This document shows positions 13,451 to 24,095 of a stretch of 64,000 nt of DNA, piece by piece. Position 1 is the first letter of the stretch, and each line of letters starts with the position of its first letter. A model generated the notes under the pieces. That model made no database searches. It was not told the DNA's origin and saw only the letters and a list, made by a program, of their open reading frames with translations. Source of the stretch: Hyperoodon ampullatus (lineage: Eukaryota; Chordata; Mammalia; Artiodactyla; Ziphiidae); assembly GCA_949752795.1 (NCBI GenBank), contig OX457056.1, positions 98,540,942 through 98,604,941 on the forward strand, in the 5' to 3' direction. Made by a program: the position numbers and the translations under genes.

Positions 13451-13940
13451 TTTTTATTAGTTTCTGCTTTATAACAAAGTGAATCAGTCATACATATACA
13501 TCTGTTCCCACATCCCTTCCCTCATGCATCTCCCTCCCTCCAACCCACCCCATCCCACCCCTCCAGGCGGTCACAAAGCACCGAACTGATCTCCCTGTGC
13601 TATGCGGCTGCTTCCCACTAGCTATCTACCTTACGTTTGGTACTGTATATATGTCCATGCCTCTCTTTCGCTTTGTCACATCTTACCCTTCCCCCTCCCT
13701 ATATCCTCAAGTCCATTCTCAAGTAGGTCTGTGTCTTTATTCCTGTTTTACCCCTAGGTTCTTCATGACATTTTTTCCCTTAAATTCCATATATATGTGC
13801 TAGCATACAGTATTTGTCTTTCTCTTTCTGACTTACTTCACTCTGTATGACAGACTCTAGGTCTATCCACCTCATTACAAATAGCTCAGTTTCGTTTCTT
13901 TTTATGGCTGAGTAATATTCCATTGTATATATGTGCCACA
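13451..13940 (-). mobile_element. Young 5'-truncated L1, 3' end only (L1-B)
   Basis: Reverse-oriented L1 3' UTR plus the last codons of ORF2, about 490 bp, between 15-bp exact TSDs. The poly-T at the left is the reverse complement of its poly-A tail. The tail follows 'gttataaagcagaaactaat' directly, so the last ~40 bp of the longer 3' end (with the terminal AATAAA) is absent. It is very similar to 18064-18560, which suggests one young subfamily. Confidence 0.95.
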
Positions 13941-13955
13941 AGCACTCTCCTTTTT
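13941..13955. repeat. Target-site duplication, right copy (L1-B)
   Basis: Exact copy of 13436-13450. The element ends at 13940, where it departs from the L1 sequence seen at 18555-18565. Confidence 0.9.
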
Positions 13956-15025
13956 ACATGATTCTTACCAGTTCTTCAAGGAGAAGCTTCCCTGCCATGT
14001 CTCCCTAAACTTCTGTCTATTCCCTTGGTCAGTGCCGACATCTCTGACAGACCCTCCTTTCTACCTTATGCATGTCCCAGCTCTCTCTCACAACATGTAC
14101 ATTGCTTCTATATGTCTGTCTACTGGCCTGTCTCTCCAGGACATAGCAAAGTTTCTGAGGGCAGGGACACTTTGCATCATTTTACCCTATGGCTCTAAGG
14201 CCTGACATATATTTAAAGATTTTCAAATGTTATACATGAATAAGAAATGAATAAATAGAATGGACAACTGTTTATTTTTAAATTCATAACTATATTGTGC
14301 CATAATAGTAAAAAAGAATAATCTAGCTAATATCTAACTCTATCTAATCTCCTGAAAATAAAAGCTTTTCATCAGAATATAATGGATCCTTGTTTGTATC
14401 ACTTTATATGAACTCAATATAAAAATATCTGGATTTGTGTTATACATGGATTCTTTAAGACATTATTACTGATTTTAAACAAAGGATTTTTTTTCAAAAC
14501 AAGCTCCTTTGTTGGAATTTAAAGTGTAAGCTAATTTTCAAAATATTGACTAATAAGCTACCTATTAATAAAATACATACACCTTAAAATGTGGCATATA
14601 TCTTCAGAGATAAGTACATACTAAAATAAACGTCAAAGTATTTTTAATCAATAGAATCCACAACTCTGACCATTCATTTCTGTACAAATCAAAATGATTT
14701 TTAGAGGATGTCCACATGGCTAGCAGCATGAAAATTCTGAGACTCATTCCAACTATCAATTTCCGACAAGCTGATCAACACAGTCCGTCTATACCCAGGA
14801 AAACATGAAGGGCAACCTGCCTGCCTGCAGTATTCATCATGTCTTCCTGTACACAGGTATCAGGGATTAGTTTTAACAATTGTTATATTTTTATAAGATC
14901 TCAAAATTGTATGCTACTTTGCATGTAGTCTCATTCAGTATTTTTAGGAATTTAAGGCTTTAAAAATAGCAACAATTAAATATGAGTTATGGAAGCCTGT
15001 ATGTGATGTGCCAGGGGATGGATGG
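13956..15025. other. Intergenic DNA with no supported gene
   Basis: AT-rich non-coding sequence after a short CT-rich stretch (13956-14210). No repeat or gene is recognised. Confidence 0.5.
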
Positions 15026-15173
15026 GTCTGTCTATCTGTCTGTCTGTCTCTCTCTTTCCCTCTCCCTCTAAATAGATATAGATATAAATATAGATAGATA
15101 GGAATATATATAGATATAGATGTTTATATATATCTATATATCTATATCCATCTATCTACCTGTCTATCTATGG
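15026..15173. repeat. Compound GTCT / GATA / TATC microsatellite
   Basis: The tract starts with GTCT units, passes a CTCT-rich part, switches to GATA-type repeats (15075-15122) and then to TATC-type repeats (15124-15173). The last two halves are roughly complementary, so the tract can fold on itself. Confidence 0.85.
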
Positions 15174-15280
15174 CTATGTCCTGGCATACCACATCATATT
15201 TTCTTCATTCATATATATCCATTCCTGCCCTGATGACTCACATTTACTGACCCCATGACACCCTCCCCAGCTCACTAGGG

Positions 15281-16080
15281 TTCTGACCCTCTGCACTGGA
15301 CTGTCCGACTGTGTGAATGCCCTTATTACACATCTCAGTCTCTGACCTCTAACACCTGAAACTGATACCCCCTTATGCCATTTGTTTTTGCCCGTTTCTG
15401 GTCCCCTCCAACTCTCCAAGCTGATTTGGCTCACTGCACAGGCCTAATACCCCCCATTGATGTCCTTTAAAATCTTTAATTGGTCTGACATCTGACACCT
15501 GGCTGTCCCCTATGTGAAATCCCTACTCACTGTGCTTGGATCCCACAATGCCCTATGGGGCTCACTCGCTACCATGTTGACACCCTTCCCACCTCTCTTG
15601 GGTCCTAAAGGCCCATTCTGAGCTATCTGGCCACTCAGATACTCTCTCTGCTTCCCATAAGCCAAGCCAGCTGCCCATCTCATGCAATGCACCCCTCTCC
15701 CTTGACACATTTAAGTTCCAACTTCCTGCATGGTTTACTTTCCAGTATTGTCACTCTCATTACATCTCTCAGGCTCCTACACCCCGTGTCAGCCCTTCCC
15801 ACACCCCCCACCCCAGAGGACCCTTTTCTCATCCCACTCAGGATCTGACTGCTTGTGCTAGGCAGGCATCCTGTGGGAATGTCCTTTTATGATGTATAGG
15901 CTCTGATACTGCCCACTGGGCTGCCTTCCATGTGGAAGACTTGCACACTTAACTTATGACCTAACATCCCAAGCCAAGCTGTGCTCTAATTCCCCAGTGT
16001 ACATACCTTCTCACCTTGCCTGAACTCTGACACCCGGCTCTGGACCACCACTGCTCCGCATTCCCTCACGTGCTAATTCT
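15281..16080. repeat. Degenerate tandem array, unit about 58 bp
   Basis: C- and T-rich sequence, unlike its AT-rich surroundings. A weak motif recurs: a tctgac core, then ctgg/ggctg, then tgtg-aat-ccct. Clear unit starts are 15281, 15339, 15396, 15484, 15844 and 15902, with spacings close to 57-59 bp where the register is clear. About 14 units fit the interval. The units are too diverged for a simple microsatellite. I do not recognise the family. The short open frames on the - strand at 15174-15434 and 15510-15710 are by-products of the repeat. Confidence 0.5.
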
Positions 16081-16122
16081 TACTTTACTTGATTGCATCC
16101 AATGCTTTTGGACTGAATTGAA

Positions 16123-16140
16123 GGGAAGGGAAGGGAAGGG
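16123..16140 (+). repeat. (GGGAA)n tract, G-quadruplex motif
   Basis: Four GGG runs at 16123-16125, 16128-16130, 16133-16135 and 16138-16140, separated by exactly two A residues. This meets the standard short-loop quadruplex pattern on the + strand. Confidence 0.85.
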
Positions 16141-16145
16141 AAAGA

Positions 16146-17323
16146 ATAAAGGGATGTGTACTCACTTCTAATTTATGCTGTATTTTATTTTAATGTGTAA
16201 GATACCTTAAATCTTATTTTTAAATTACTCTTGAATAAATAAAGAAAATAAACAACTTTGATTTAAGTGAGCTATATATAGACTCAAATTCATTACCATG
16301 ATGTTCAACAATTTGTGTCAGAAAAACGTATTTATCAGAATAATGCCTTACAAATTTATAGTTTCAAAGATGATTCAAATTTAAGCAAGGTTCTCTTGGA
16401 TAAAAACCAGTTTTCCCTTTAAATCTCTTAAACTTTACATCAAATTTCTTAAGAAAGACACAAGCTGAACTTCCATTTCATAGTATTTATTCATGTGATA
16501 CTGACAAGAACTACTCTGATTTAAGAACAAAGGGCAGTGATAAGCAGAATGAAATAAGTAGTAGTGAGCAGAATAAAATAATTATCCTGAACATTTTAAA
16601 TATCATCTCTTTCAAGAGCTACTGGATCAAATGCTAATTTTTTTTTAAAAAATTAAGTTTGCATTTAATCCACTTGCAGAAAGAATATTAAGGCCCGTTA
16701 AGTGTCATTCTATAATGGAAAAGTCATAACTAATTTGGAGAAAGGCTTTTATCCATTAATGTACGGATAGCAGTACCTACTCCACCACCGCTATGAATCA
16801 GCATGAGAAGTTCCCGTTAGACTGAAATGACAGCAGATTTCAATTCAACATGTTGAGACCTATCCATAAGTTTTATGTATTTTTGTACAGATATCCAGTG
16901 AATTTTCAGGAAAATAACTGAGATAGCAACTCTAAGAATTCTACTTGTGAGGTCACAACTGTCCCCTCTGAGCTCTGTACTGATGAGGATAGTCCCTCCC
17001 CACTTTCTCTCCCCGCCCCCCTCTCAGTTCTTTCCTCCCTTTATTCTATAAACAAGCACCAATATACTTTCCTTAGAAACAAACGTGAGTTTATACATTG
17101 CTGCAAAACAAAGCACTCTAAAACAGTGGCTAAAAGTAACAACAATCCTGGGCTTCCTAAATGTTCATTCCTTACTCTTCTATGCATACTATTATACTGT
17201 GTGCTCTCATTCTAATTTTCAATATTAATTCTGAAGATGATCTCAAATTTTGCCACAATCATTATAGGCTCTCTTCCAAATTTGAATTCATATTACAATG
17301 CCACACTGAGATCATCATTATCC
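16146..17323. other. Intergenic DNA with no supported gene
   Basis: AT-rich non-coding sequence with a short C-rich patch near 16990-17020. No repeat or gene is recognised. Confidence 0.45.
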
Positions 17324-17339
17324 TCCTACCCCCATTTTT
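17324..17339. repeat. Target-site duplication, left copy (L1-C)
   Basis: tcctacccccattttt is found again, exactly, at 19133-19148. The right copy abuts the 5' truncation point of the L1. The left copy abuts a poly-T run (T11 at 17335-17345). Confidence 0.88.
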
Positions 17340-17345
17340 TTTTTT

Positions 17346-18054
17346 GTTCAACAATTTTTTTTATTACCAACAAAATAATTCTGTGGGGTTGTTAGAAATA
17401 ATATCAACTAATATAATTTTATAGTATCTCTTTATACCATAAATAACAAGTAGAAAATAGTTTTTATAATATCAGCTCTAGGGATGTTAAAAGACCTTAA
17501 AACTCTAAAAGGACATGAAAGATCATGAAAAAAATACAAAGAGGTCCGAGTACCCAAGATATGCCTTTCATTGAATGCAATCCCATTCAATATTGCAGTT
17601 TGATATTTTTAAGGATTTAAAGAAATCTTATTACAAAATTTATTTTAAAAAATAAAGATCCACAAAGAGCTAACTTAACCTTAAGAAAATTTAAAAAGAA
17701 GAGTAACAGGAGGAATTGCTTTGTCACACATTAAGACATACTACAAAGCCATAATAATAAACATTGTATAGTATTGGTACACAAACAGAAAGTTATCTAA
17801 TTAGACAAATAGAGACCTGAAAGAATGAACCTTAATATATAATTAAAATGAACCAACAATCCAATGATGAATGTATAGACTGCTCAAGGTATTGCATTTG
17901 GAAAGCTGACTCATTACATGGAGATAAAATGAAACCCCTATCTAATACCACATTCCAGAGTGAACTGTAGATTGACCAAAGACATAATGTGAAAGATAAA
18001 ATTATAGTGCTTATAGAAAAATGCAAGAAATATCTAGAATCTGGATTTTTTTAG
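17346..18054 (+). repeat. Transduced segment containing old L1M ORF2 sequence
   Basis: The stretch resembles a diverged L1M ORF2 on the + strand: 'ctacaaagccataataat', 'gtatagtattggtacaca', then the 'gaccaaagacataatgt' and 'ttatagaaaaatgcaaga' regions in the expected order. It lies antisense to the L1-C transcript and inside the L1-C TSDs. I therefore interpret it as part of the source locus's 3' flank, not an independent local insertion. Confidence 0.6.
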
Positions 18055-18396
18055 TGTCTTTTTGTATTATTATTAGTTTCTGCTTTATAACAAAGTGAAT
18101 CAGTCCTACATATACATCTGTTCCCACATCCCTTCCCTCTTGCGTCTCCCTCCCTCCCACCCTCCCTATCCCACCCCTCCAGGCGGTCACAAATCACCGA
18201 ACTGATCTCCCTGTGTTATGCGGCTGCTTCCCACCAGCTATCTACCTTACGTTTGGTAGTGTATATATGTCCATGCCTCTCTCTCGCTTTGTCACAGCTT
18301 ACCCTTCCCCCTCCCTATATCCTCAAGTCCATTCTCAAGTAGGTCTGTGTCTTTATTCCTGTCTTACTGCTAGGTTCTTCATGACACTTATTTTTC

Positions 18397-18798
18397 TTAA
18401 ATTCCATATATATGTGTTAGCATACGGTATTTGTCTTTCTCTTTCTGACTTACTTCACTCTGTATGAGAGACTCTAGGTCTATCCACCTCATTACAAATA
18501 GCTCAGTTTCATTTCTTTTTATGGCTGAGTAATATTCCATTGTATATATGTGCCACATCTTCTTTATCCATTCATCCGATGATGGACACTTAGGTAGTTT
18601 CCATCTCTGGGCTACTGTGAATAGAGCTGCAATGAACATTTTGGTACATGTCTCTTTTTGAATTATGGTTTTCTCAGGGTATATGCCTAGTAGTGGGATT
18701 ACTGGGTCATATGGTAGTTCTATTTGTAGTTTTTTAAGGAACCTCCATACTGTTCTCCATAGTGGCTGTACCAATTCACATTCCCACCAGCAGTGCAA
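18397..18798 (-). pseudogene. L1 ORF2p C-terminal fragment (L1-C)
   Basis: An open stretch of 133 codons encodes the very C-terminus of ORF2p, ending at the natural stop just before the 3' UTR. It begins within the Cys-rich motif (HCWWEC) and runs through the [14 protein letters not shown] and IKKMWHIYTMEYYSAIK segments. Just upstream, the Trp after the first Cys of that motif is a stop codon, so the preceding frame is closed. Severed from the endonuclease and RT domains, it has no activity of its own. Confidence 0.85.
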
Positions 18799-19132
18799 GA
18801 GTGTTCCCTTTTCTCCACACCCTCTTCAGCATTTATTGTTTCTAGATTTCTTGATGATGGCCATTCTGACTGGTGTGAGATGATACCTCATTGTAGTTTT
18901 GATTTGCATTTCTCTAATGATTAATGATGTGGAGCATTCTTTCATGTGTTTGTTGGCAGTATGTATATCTTCTTTGGAGAAATGCCTATTTAAGTCTTCT
19001 GCCCATTTTTGGATTGGGTTGTTTGTTTTTTTTGCTATTGAGCTGCATGAGCTGCTTATAAATTTTGGAGATTAATTCTTTGTCAGTTGCTTCATTTGCA
19101 AATATTTTCTCCCATTCTGAGGGTTGTCTTTT

Positions 19133-19148
19133 TCCTACCCCCATTTTT
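19133..19148. repeat. Target-site duplication, right copy (L1-C)
   Basis: Exact 16-bp copy of 17324-17339. Removing 17340-19148 restores an uninterrupted local sequence. Confidence 0.88.
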
Positions 19149-19860
19149 CTGTGTTTCTGCATTCCCCTTACTTCTGTGGTCTCTTGTTGATGACATTAAA
19201 TCTACCCATTGCTGAAGTCAGAAATTCTGCCACTCTCATTCTGAAAACTGGTCAGTTAGCAAGTTCTCTGGGACTTAAAATGTTTCTAAAAACCTCGCTA
19301 CCCTTCTGCATTCTATTTCTGTGGCTTGGTCAATTGACTCCTTCTTGTCAGTTGGAAAACCTCCTTTCTGATCACCCTGTTTCTACTAACTGCCCTTAGA
19401 AGTCTACCGCCCCCTATAATACCCCTAAAACATACATGTCAGTATTTTTACTGCTAGAAGTTTTCAAAGACATCTTGCAAAATTTTAAGTCTAGAAGACT
19501 TGGCATCATACTGATACTCTGCTATCAGTGATATCCATTCCCAGTGGCTCTTCCACCTCCTGCAATGGACAGCTAGTTTCATATCTTTGCCCCAGTCTCA
19601 TATATCAATGACTATCAAAATGACTTTTTTTCTCCATCTATTAGAAATAACTGCAGTGCTTTTTTAGCACTTCTGTAATGATTATGTTATAGCATTTATC
19701 AATCTGTTTTGTGTTAAAGTTACTTCCTAAAATGACTTTCTCCTCATTAGGGTTATTATTCCATATTTATAACTTTCCCCTCAAGCATCTGAAATGAATT
19801 GGTCATCTCAGATGTTAAATATATATTGAGTTAAAATGTGACTATGGGATTTATGACAAA
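19149..19860. other. Intergenic DNA with no supported gene
   Basis: Non-coding sequence continuing the pre-insertion locus seen left of 17324. A 91-codon frame at 19124-19399 starts inside the L1 and TSD and has no support as a gene. Confidence 0.45.
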
Positions 19861-21060
19861 GGCGACTGACTTATGAATTGGAAGGTGAAATGGATTGACT
19901 TTTTGGTAAGTGGCAAAAGTCAATTAGATGCTCATGTAAAGAAAAATGAATCTTCACCCCTACTTATAATATAAACACAAAATAATTTCAGATAGATTGC
20001 AGATCTCAGTGTAAAACTAAAATAATAAGGCTTAGAAAAGAAAGCACAGGAAAAAGTATTTTATAGGATACAGTAAACACTACCCACAAAGACTATAAAA
20101 TTATAAATTGAACTGTGAAAAGACACCATTAAGAAAATGAAAAGGCAAGCGACAGACATGGAGATGATATCTGCAATCCTGTGTCTGGTTAATGATTTTA
20201 TTTTGAATATATAATGAATACTATAAATTCAGCTGAAAACAAAATATATAACCCAATAGAAGAATGGACAAAATACTTGAACAGGCCTTTCACAAAACCA
20301 AATATCCTAAGGTGGGGTGGTGGCTAAGTTTTATTACCCATCCTGGAAATCCTACTAAAACAGTATAGTCCCAAATCCAAGATCAGATTATGTGGAGTAA
20401 ATAACACTCACATCTACTGCTAAAGGCAGTGTAACATTGTCAACTATTTTGTGGGAAAAATGGTGCTATTTAAAAACTTGACCATATGTAAACCCTATAG
20501 CCCAGAAATTTTACTCCTAGTTATATACAAACAAAAATGTCACCAAAAGACAGGCACAAGAATCTTCACAAACTCAGTATTCATAACAGCCCCAACCTGA
20601 GGCTACCCAGATATTCATCAGTGTTAGATGAGATAATACACTGTGGTACCATCATACAGTTGAATGCTGTATACCAACAACAGTGAAAAACCACAGCTAC
20701 CTATAACAATATAGCTGAATTTTAAAAACAAAATGAAAATTTAAAAAGCCACAGAGAAAATTGTGTGATTCAATCTTTGTAAAATTCAGAAACAAGGAAA
20801 CTATTATTTTATAATATGTCCAGAGGATAGTTATCTTTGGCAGAAGTTTGTGACTAGAAGATGGCATAGGGAATCTTCTGGGAAGCTAGTAACATTCTGT
20901 ATTGTTTTTATTGTTAGATGTTTTGTTTTGTTATTTTCATTGTTTTTTTATCTGGGTACTGGTTACACAGATGTGTTCAATTTGCAGAAATTCATAGATC
21001 TGTATACTTATGATTTCTGTGCTTTTTAACATGTACATAATAGCTGAATAAAAGTTTAAA
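19861..21060 (+). mobile_element. Ancient L1M, 3' part of ORF2 and 3' UTR
   Basis: A diverged L1M in sense orientation. Recognisable pieces in order are 'gaaaaatgaatcttcaccc', 'aagacaccattaagaaaatg', 'acccaatagaagaatggac', 'cagaaattttactcctag', 'atagctgaattttaaaaac' and the 3' UTR ending 'gctgaataaaagtttaaaa'. A segment after about 20285 seems to be missing. Frames are destroyed. Age is far greater than that of L1-A to L1-E. Confidence 0.8.
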
Positions 21061-22729
21061 ACTGCTATATAGAAAAATACTTACCTATGTGGACATGATT
21101 ATCTAAAATATATAAATAGACATCAATCTACCAGCTGTCCTGTTACTATAATTACAAAATTTAGCTATATGCTTGCATTAGCACTAGGGAAGCAGAAATT
21201 ATGAGGAGTCCCAAGAGAACTGGAATGTCATTCTAAATATTTGGGATGTATGATGACCCTGTGGCATGTTGCACCTTCAGAGAGAAAGAGGCTGTGTGTG
21301 TCCCTCGCCTATAATTAATTGTAACTGTACTCCAGGCCTAAAAAAGAAATTATTTGGGATCTTAATATCAATGTCAATGACCCAAAGAATATATAATATG
21401 CCTCATTTACTTTATGTTTTGCTTTTATGATTAATTTTATAACTATCTTAGATTCTTAAAAATACTCTCTGTTGACTGTGAGTGTAGGGTGATGGGAAAT
21501 TGACTATATAATAATCAGGAAAAATTCTACATACTTTTCTTGAGGAAATAAACAACAAAAAATGTTCATTGACCTATTTCTTTTCTATACTTGGTTTTAA
21601 AGCTTTCTTGGATTGGAAGCCATTCAACTTTTCCATTTAAATATTAGTTAAATTTTCTAACTTTAAAGTGAATTTGTATAAATGTAATGACACCTAAGTT
21701 AGTAAGATAAACACTGTGATGAGTTAAGGTAAATATACCTCAGGCTTTAAGCTTCATATTATCTATTGGTATATATAATAAAACATAAGAAAATGGGATT
21801 CACAGTCAACAAATGACAGCTATTATCAGTAATAATAAAATATAAGAATAATTATTAATATATTTCCTTAAAATAAGAAAGGAATTGAGTTTTATTCATA
21901 CTAAATAAGTGGATTGACAGTATACAGCAAAATCAAAATTTTAGCAAAGTACTCTGTATTGTAATCCTTGAATCTAATTTACTCAAAACTTTGACCCAAA
22001 AAATTTATTTCTTAATTTCTACTATCTGATCATCCTTCTTCTATTTTTTTCTATTAGTTTCAAAGCCTCTGATAAAGCATATTTAATGTCCCTTATAAAA
22101 GAAAAAACTGAATAAATTCAAGCTTCTTTTATACCTAGATGGTTACTGGGTAATTAATACATTTATTTTACTATATAATTTGGATATAAGAATTTGTATA
22201 ATCCAAAAGATTGGGTTTTGGGGGAAGATATATCTAAGTTTAATTCATGTTAACTGCTCCAGATGGACCTATAATATTTAGAATCTCTGGATGCCTTAGA
22301 GACCTGTGTGTGCTCCTACACCTGTGTGCATATATGGGGGTGTAGGGGTGTGTGTGTACACATATACTGTACTACATGCATTTATCCAAATACCTATATA
22401 ATTATTAGCACATATCTTTTAGAAATGGAAAGAATCTTCCCTTTATCATTTTTTTGTGATGTAGTCTGGAGAATATTCCTTAGTGCATGTCTAAAGCAGA
22501 AATGTAAAAAGTGGACCCCATATTAAGAAGTATACAATCATTTTTTTATTATTAAACTTTTCAATTTCAGCCCCAAATTAACTGATATTATATTAATCTT
22601 AAGTGTGACTAACTTAGAACTCTGCTTATAAATTTTTTCCCATTTTCCTTCCAAACAGATTTCATTCACTGCATTTTATAAATTTTACATTAGACTATAG
22701 ATTCAAGTTTAATGAAAGCACATTCTATT
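21061..22729. other. Intergenic DNA with no supported gene
   Basis: AT-rich non-coding sequence. A GT/CA-rich patch lies at about 22300-22375. No repeat family or gene is recognised with confidence. Confidence 0.5.
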
Positions 22730-22734
22730 CCAGT

Positions 22735-22945
22735 TGAAACACAAACTAATTGTATGATATGGGAAAATAGTTTAATCCCTCTGAATAGGTGGTATGCTCA
22801 GCGCTATGCTGAGCATTTAACATCACTACACCTCATTTCATTAATCTGTAGAATCTAAATAAAGATACTTTGGGTGTATAGAGATAAAAAGTTTATAATC
22901 AACACGAGGTAGCTACTATCATTAATAATTATAGACTTTAAATAT
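22735..22945 (+). repeat. MIR SINE remnant
   Basis: 'cctcatttcattaatctgta', then an 'atcaacacgaggtagctact' region and a terminal 'atcattaataattat', follow the sense MIR 3' half. An upstream 'gatatgggaaaatagtttaa' fits the core. A palindromic patch at 22794-22816 interrupts the match. Confidence 0.5.
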
Positions 22946-23133
22946 TATTTCTTGTTTACTCTTCATAGGTAAGTGAAATATATAACAGAACGACTAAGAA
23001 GATGAATGGATATATCTAAGGTACATAGTTAAGAAACTATTAGATGCCCTATTTTCTTCTCTCCATCCTTTTACTCAAAATACTTACCGAGTACTTATCA
23101 ATTTCTAGATATTGTTCCAGTCACTAGTAATAT

Positions 23134-23146
23134 AAAGATGAAAATT
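23134..23146. repeat. Target-site duplication, left copy (SINE 1)
   Basis: aaagatgaaaatt is repeated at 23477-23489. Confidence 0.9.
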
Positions 23147-23476
23147 GGGACTTCCTGGTGGTGCAGTAGTTAAGAATCTGTCTGCCAATGCAGGGGACAC
23201 GGGTTCGAGCCCTGGTCCAAGAAGATCCCAGATGCCACGAAGCAACTAAGCCCATGCACCACAACTACTGAGCCTGCACTCTAGAGCCCACGAGCCACAA
23301 CTACTGAGCCCTCGTGCCACAACTACAGAAGCCCGTGCACCTAGAGCCTGTGCTCCACAACAAGAGAAGCCACTACGAGGAGAAGCCCATGCACCACAAC
23401 AAAGGGTAGCCCCCGCTCACCACAACTAGAGAAAGCCCTCATGCAGCAACTAAGACCCAATGCAACCAAAAAAAAA
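23147..23476 (+). mobile_element. CHR-type tRNA-derived SINE, long form (SINE 1)
   Basis: A SINE of about 330 bp starting 'gggacttcctggtggtgcag'. A Pol III B box (GGTTCGAGCCC, 23202-23212) lies in the tRNA-related head. A long body follows, made of repeated 'caactactgagcc' and 'agagcc' phrases, then a poly-A tail. It is flanked by 13-bp exact TSDs. The long body is characteristic of cetacean genomes. It encodes no protein and depends on L1 for mobility. Confidence 0.95.
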
Positions 23477-23489
23477 AAAGATGAAAATT
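23477..23489. repeat. Target-site duplication, right copy (SINE 1)
   Basis: Exact copy of 23134-23146. Its first A residues merge with the poly-A tail. Confidence 0.88.
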
Positions 23490-23979
23490 AAAATTTCATC
23501 TCTAATAGGGTAAGCAGAAAAGTAAACTAAATGTTACAACACAGTATGATAATTGTTATGATAGAAATATAGATAGAGTTGCATGGCTGTGGGGTAGAAG
23601 GGCATCTGAAAAAAAGGAAGGGAAATGAGCCATCATGGAAAGCTTTTCAGGTGATGAAATTCCTCAAAGAACAAGTAAGAGACAGGCACTACAGGAATGT
23701 GAAACAATAATGGCAAACTCACAATGGCTCAATAGTAGGGAAAACTTTGTGTAAGGGGCATTGGACTTGGTGTACTTCTCTACAGATATTGGTGAGAAAT
23801 GCCACTGGGAAGGTAAACAGAGGTCAGATCATGTAGAGCACCCTTTGTATTACACCAGAGTCTGGGAATGCTTCTATAGGTAGCAGGAAGCATCAGAAAA
23901 CATTAAATAATTGGATGATATGATCATATATACATTTTAAAATAAGACACATTACAGGCAAAGAAAAAATTCTAGAGTT

Positions 23980-24095
23980 TATTGTTGGAGGGAATCCTTT
24001 CACAATGTATGTGCCTATTAAATCATCATGCGGTATACTTTAAATACCTTGCAATTTTATTTGTCAATTATGCCTCAATAAAGCTGAAAAGATAC
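23980..24095 (+). repeat. Old L1 3'-end fragment
   Basis: 'gtatactttaaatacctt', 'atttgtcaattatgcctc' and 'aataaagctgaaaaga' form the last ~100 bp of an old L1M/L1P-type 3' UTR with its polyadenylation signal. Confidence 0.65.

Larger units (their letters stand above)
17340..19132 (-). mobile_element. Young L1 insertion with 3'-transduced flank (L1-C)
   Basis: Read on the - strand, this is 5'-truncated L1 sequence (19132 down to about 18064), then the source element's A-rich end (aat repeats and caaaaagacactaa), then about 710 bp of non-L1-C sequence. An AATAAA (17365-17360) sits about 14 bases before a terminal poly-A (17345-17335 read as T). The whole block is bounded by 16-bp exact TSDs. 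This is the signature of an L1 transcript that read through its own weak polyadenylation site and was integrated with downstream genomic sequence. The last 133 codons of ORF2 (18798-18397) remain open, consistent with a recent event. Confidence 0.82.
23060..23960 (-). repeat. L2 LINE remnant, antisense, split by a SINE
   Basis: 'accgagtacttatcaatttc' begins the antisense L2 3' end. After the SINE at 23147-23476 the element resumes, passing 'ggtgatgaaattcctcaaag', 'cagaggtcagatcatgtag' and 'gatatgatcatatatac' in the order expected for antisense L2. The SINE's TSDs are L2-derived, so the SINE came later. Confidence 0.65.

Noticed and set aside
15174..15710. Two - strand frames (86 and 66 codons) as small proteins
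   Set aside because: Both lie in the degenerate tandem array, whose C/T-rich units avoid stops on the - strand.
18055..19133. 9-bp repeat tgtcttttt at 18055-18063 and 19125-19133 as the TSD of the L1 alone
   Set aside because: The right copy is normal L1 sequence at this point. The 16-bp repeat at 17324 and 19133 is longer, exact, and sits at a poly-T with an AATAAA nearby.
23147..23250. A tRNA gene (A and B boxes present)
   Set aside because: The tRNA-like head lacks a full cloverleaf and continues into a SINE body with poly-A tail and TSDs.
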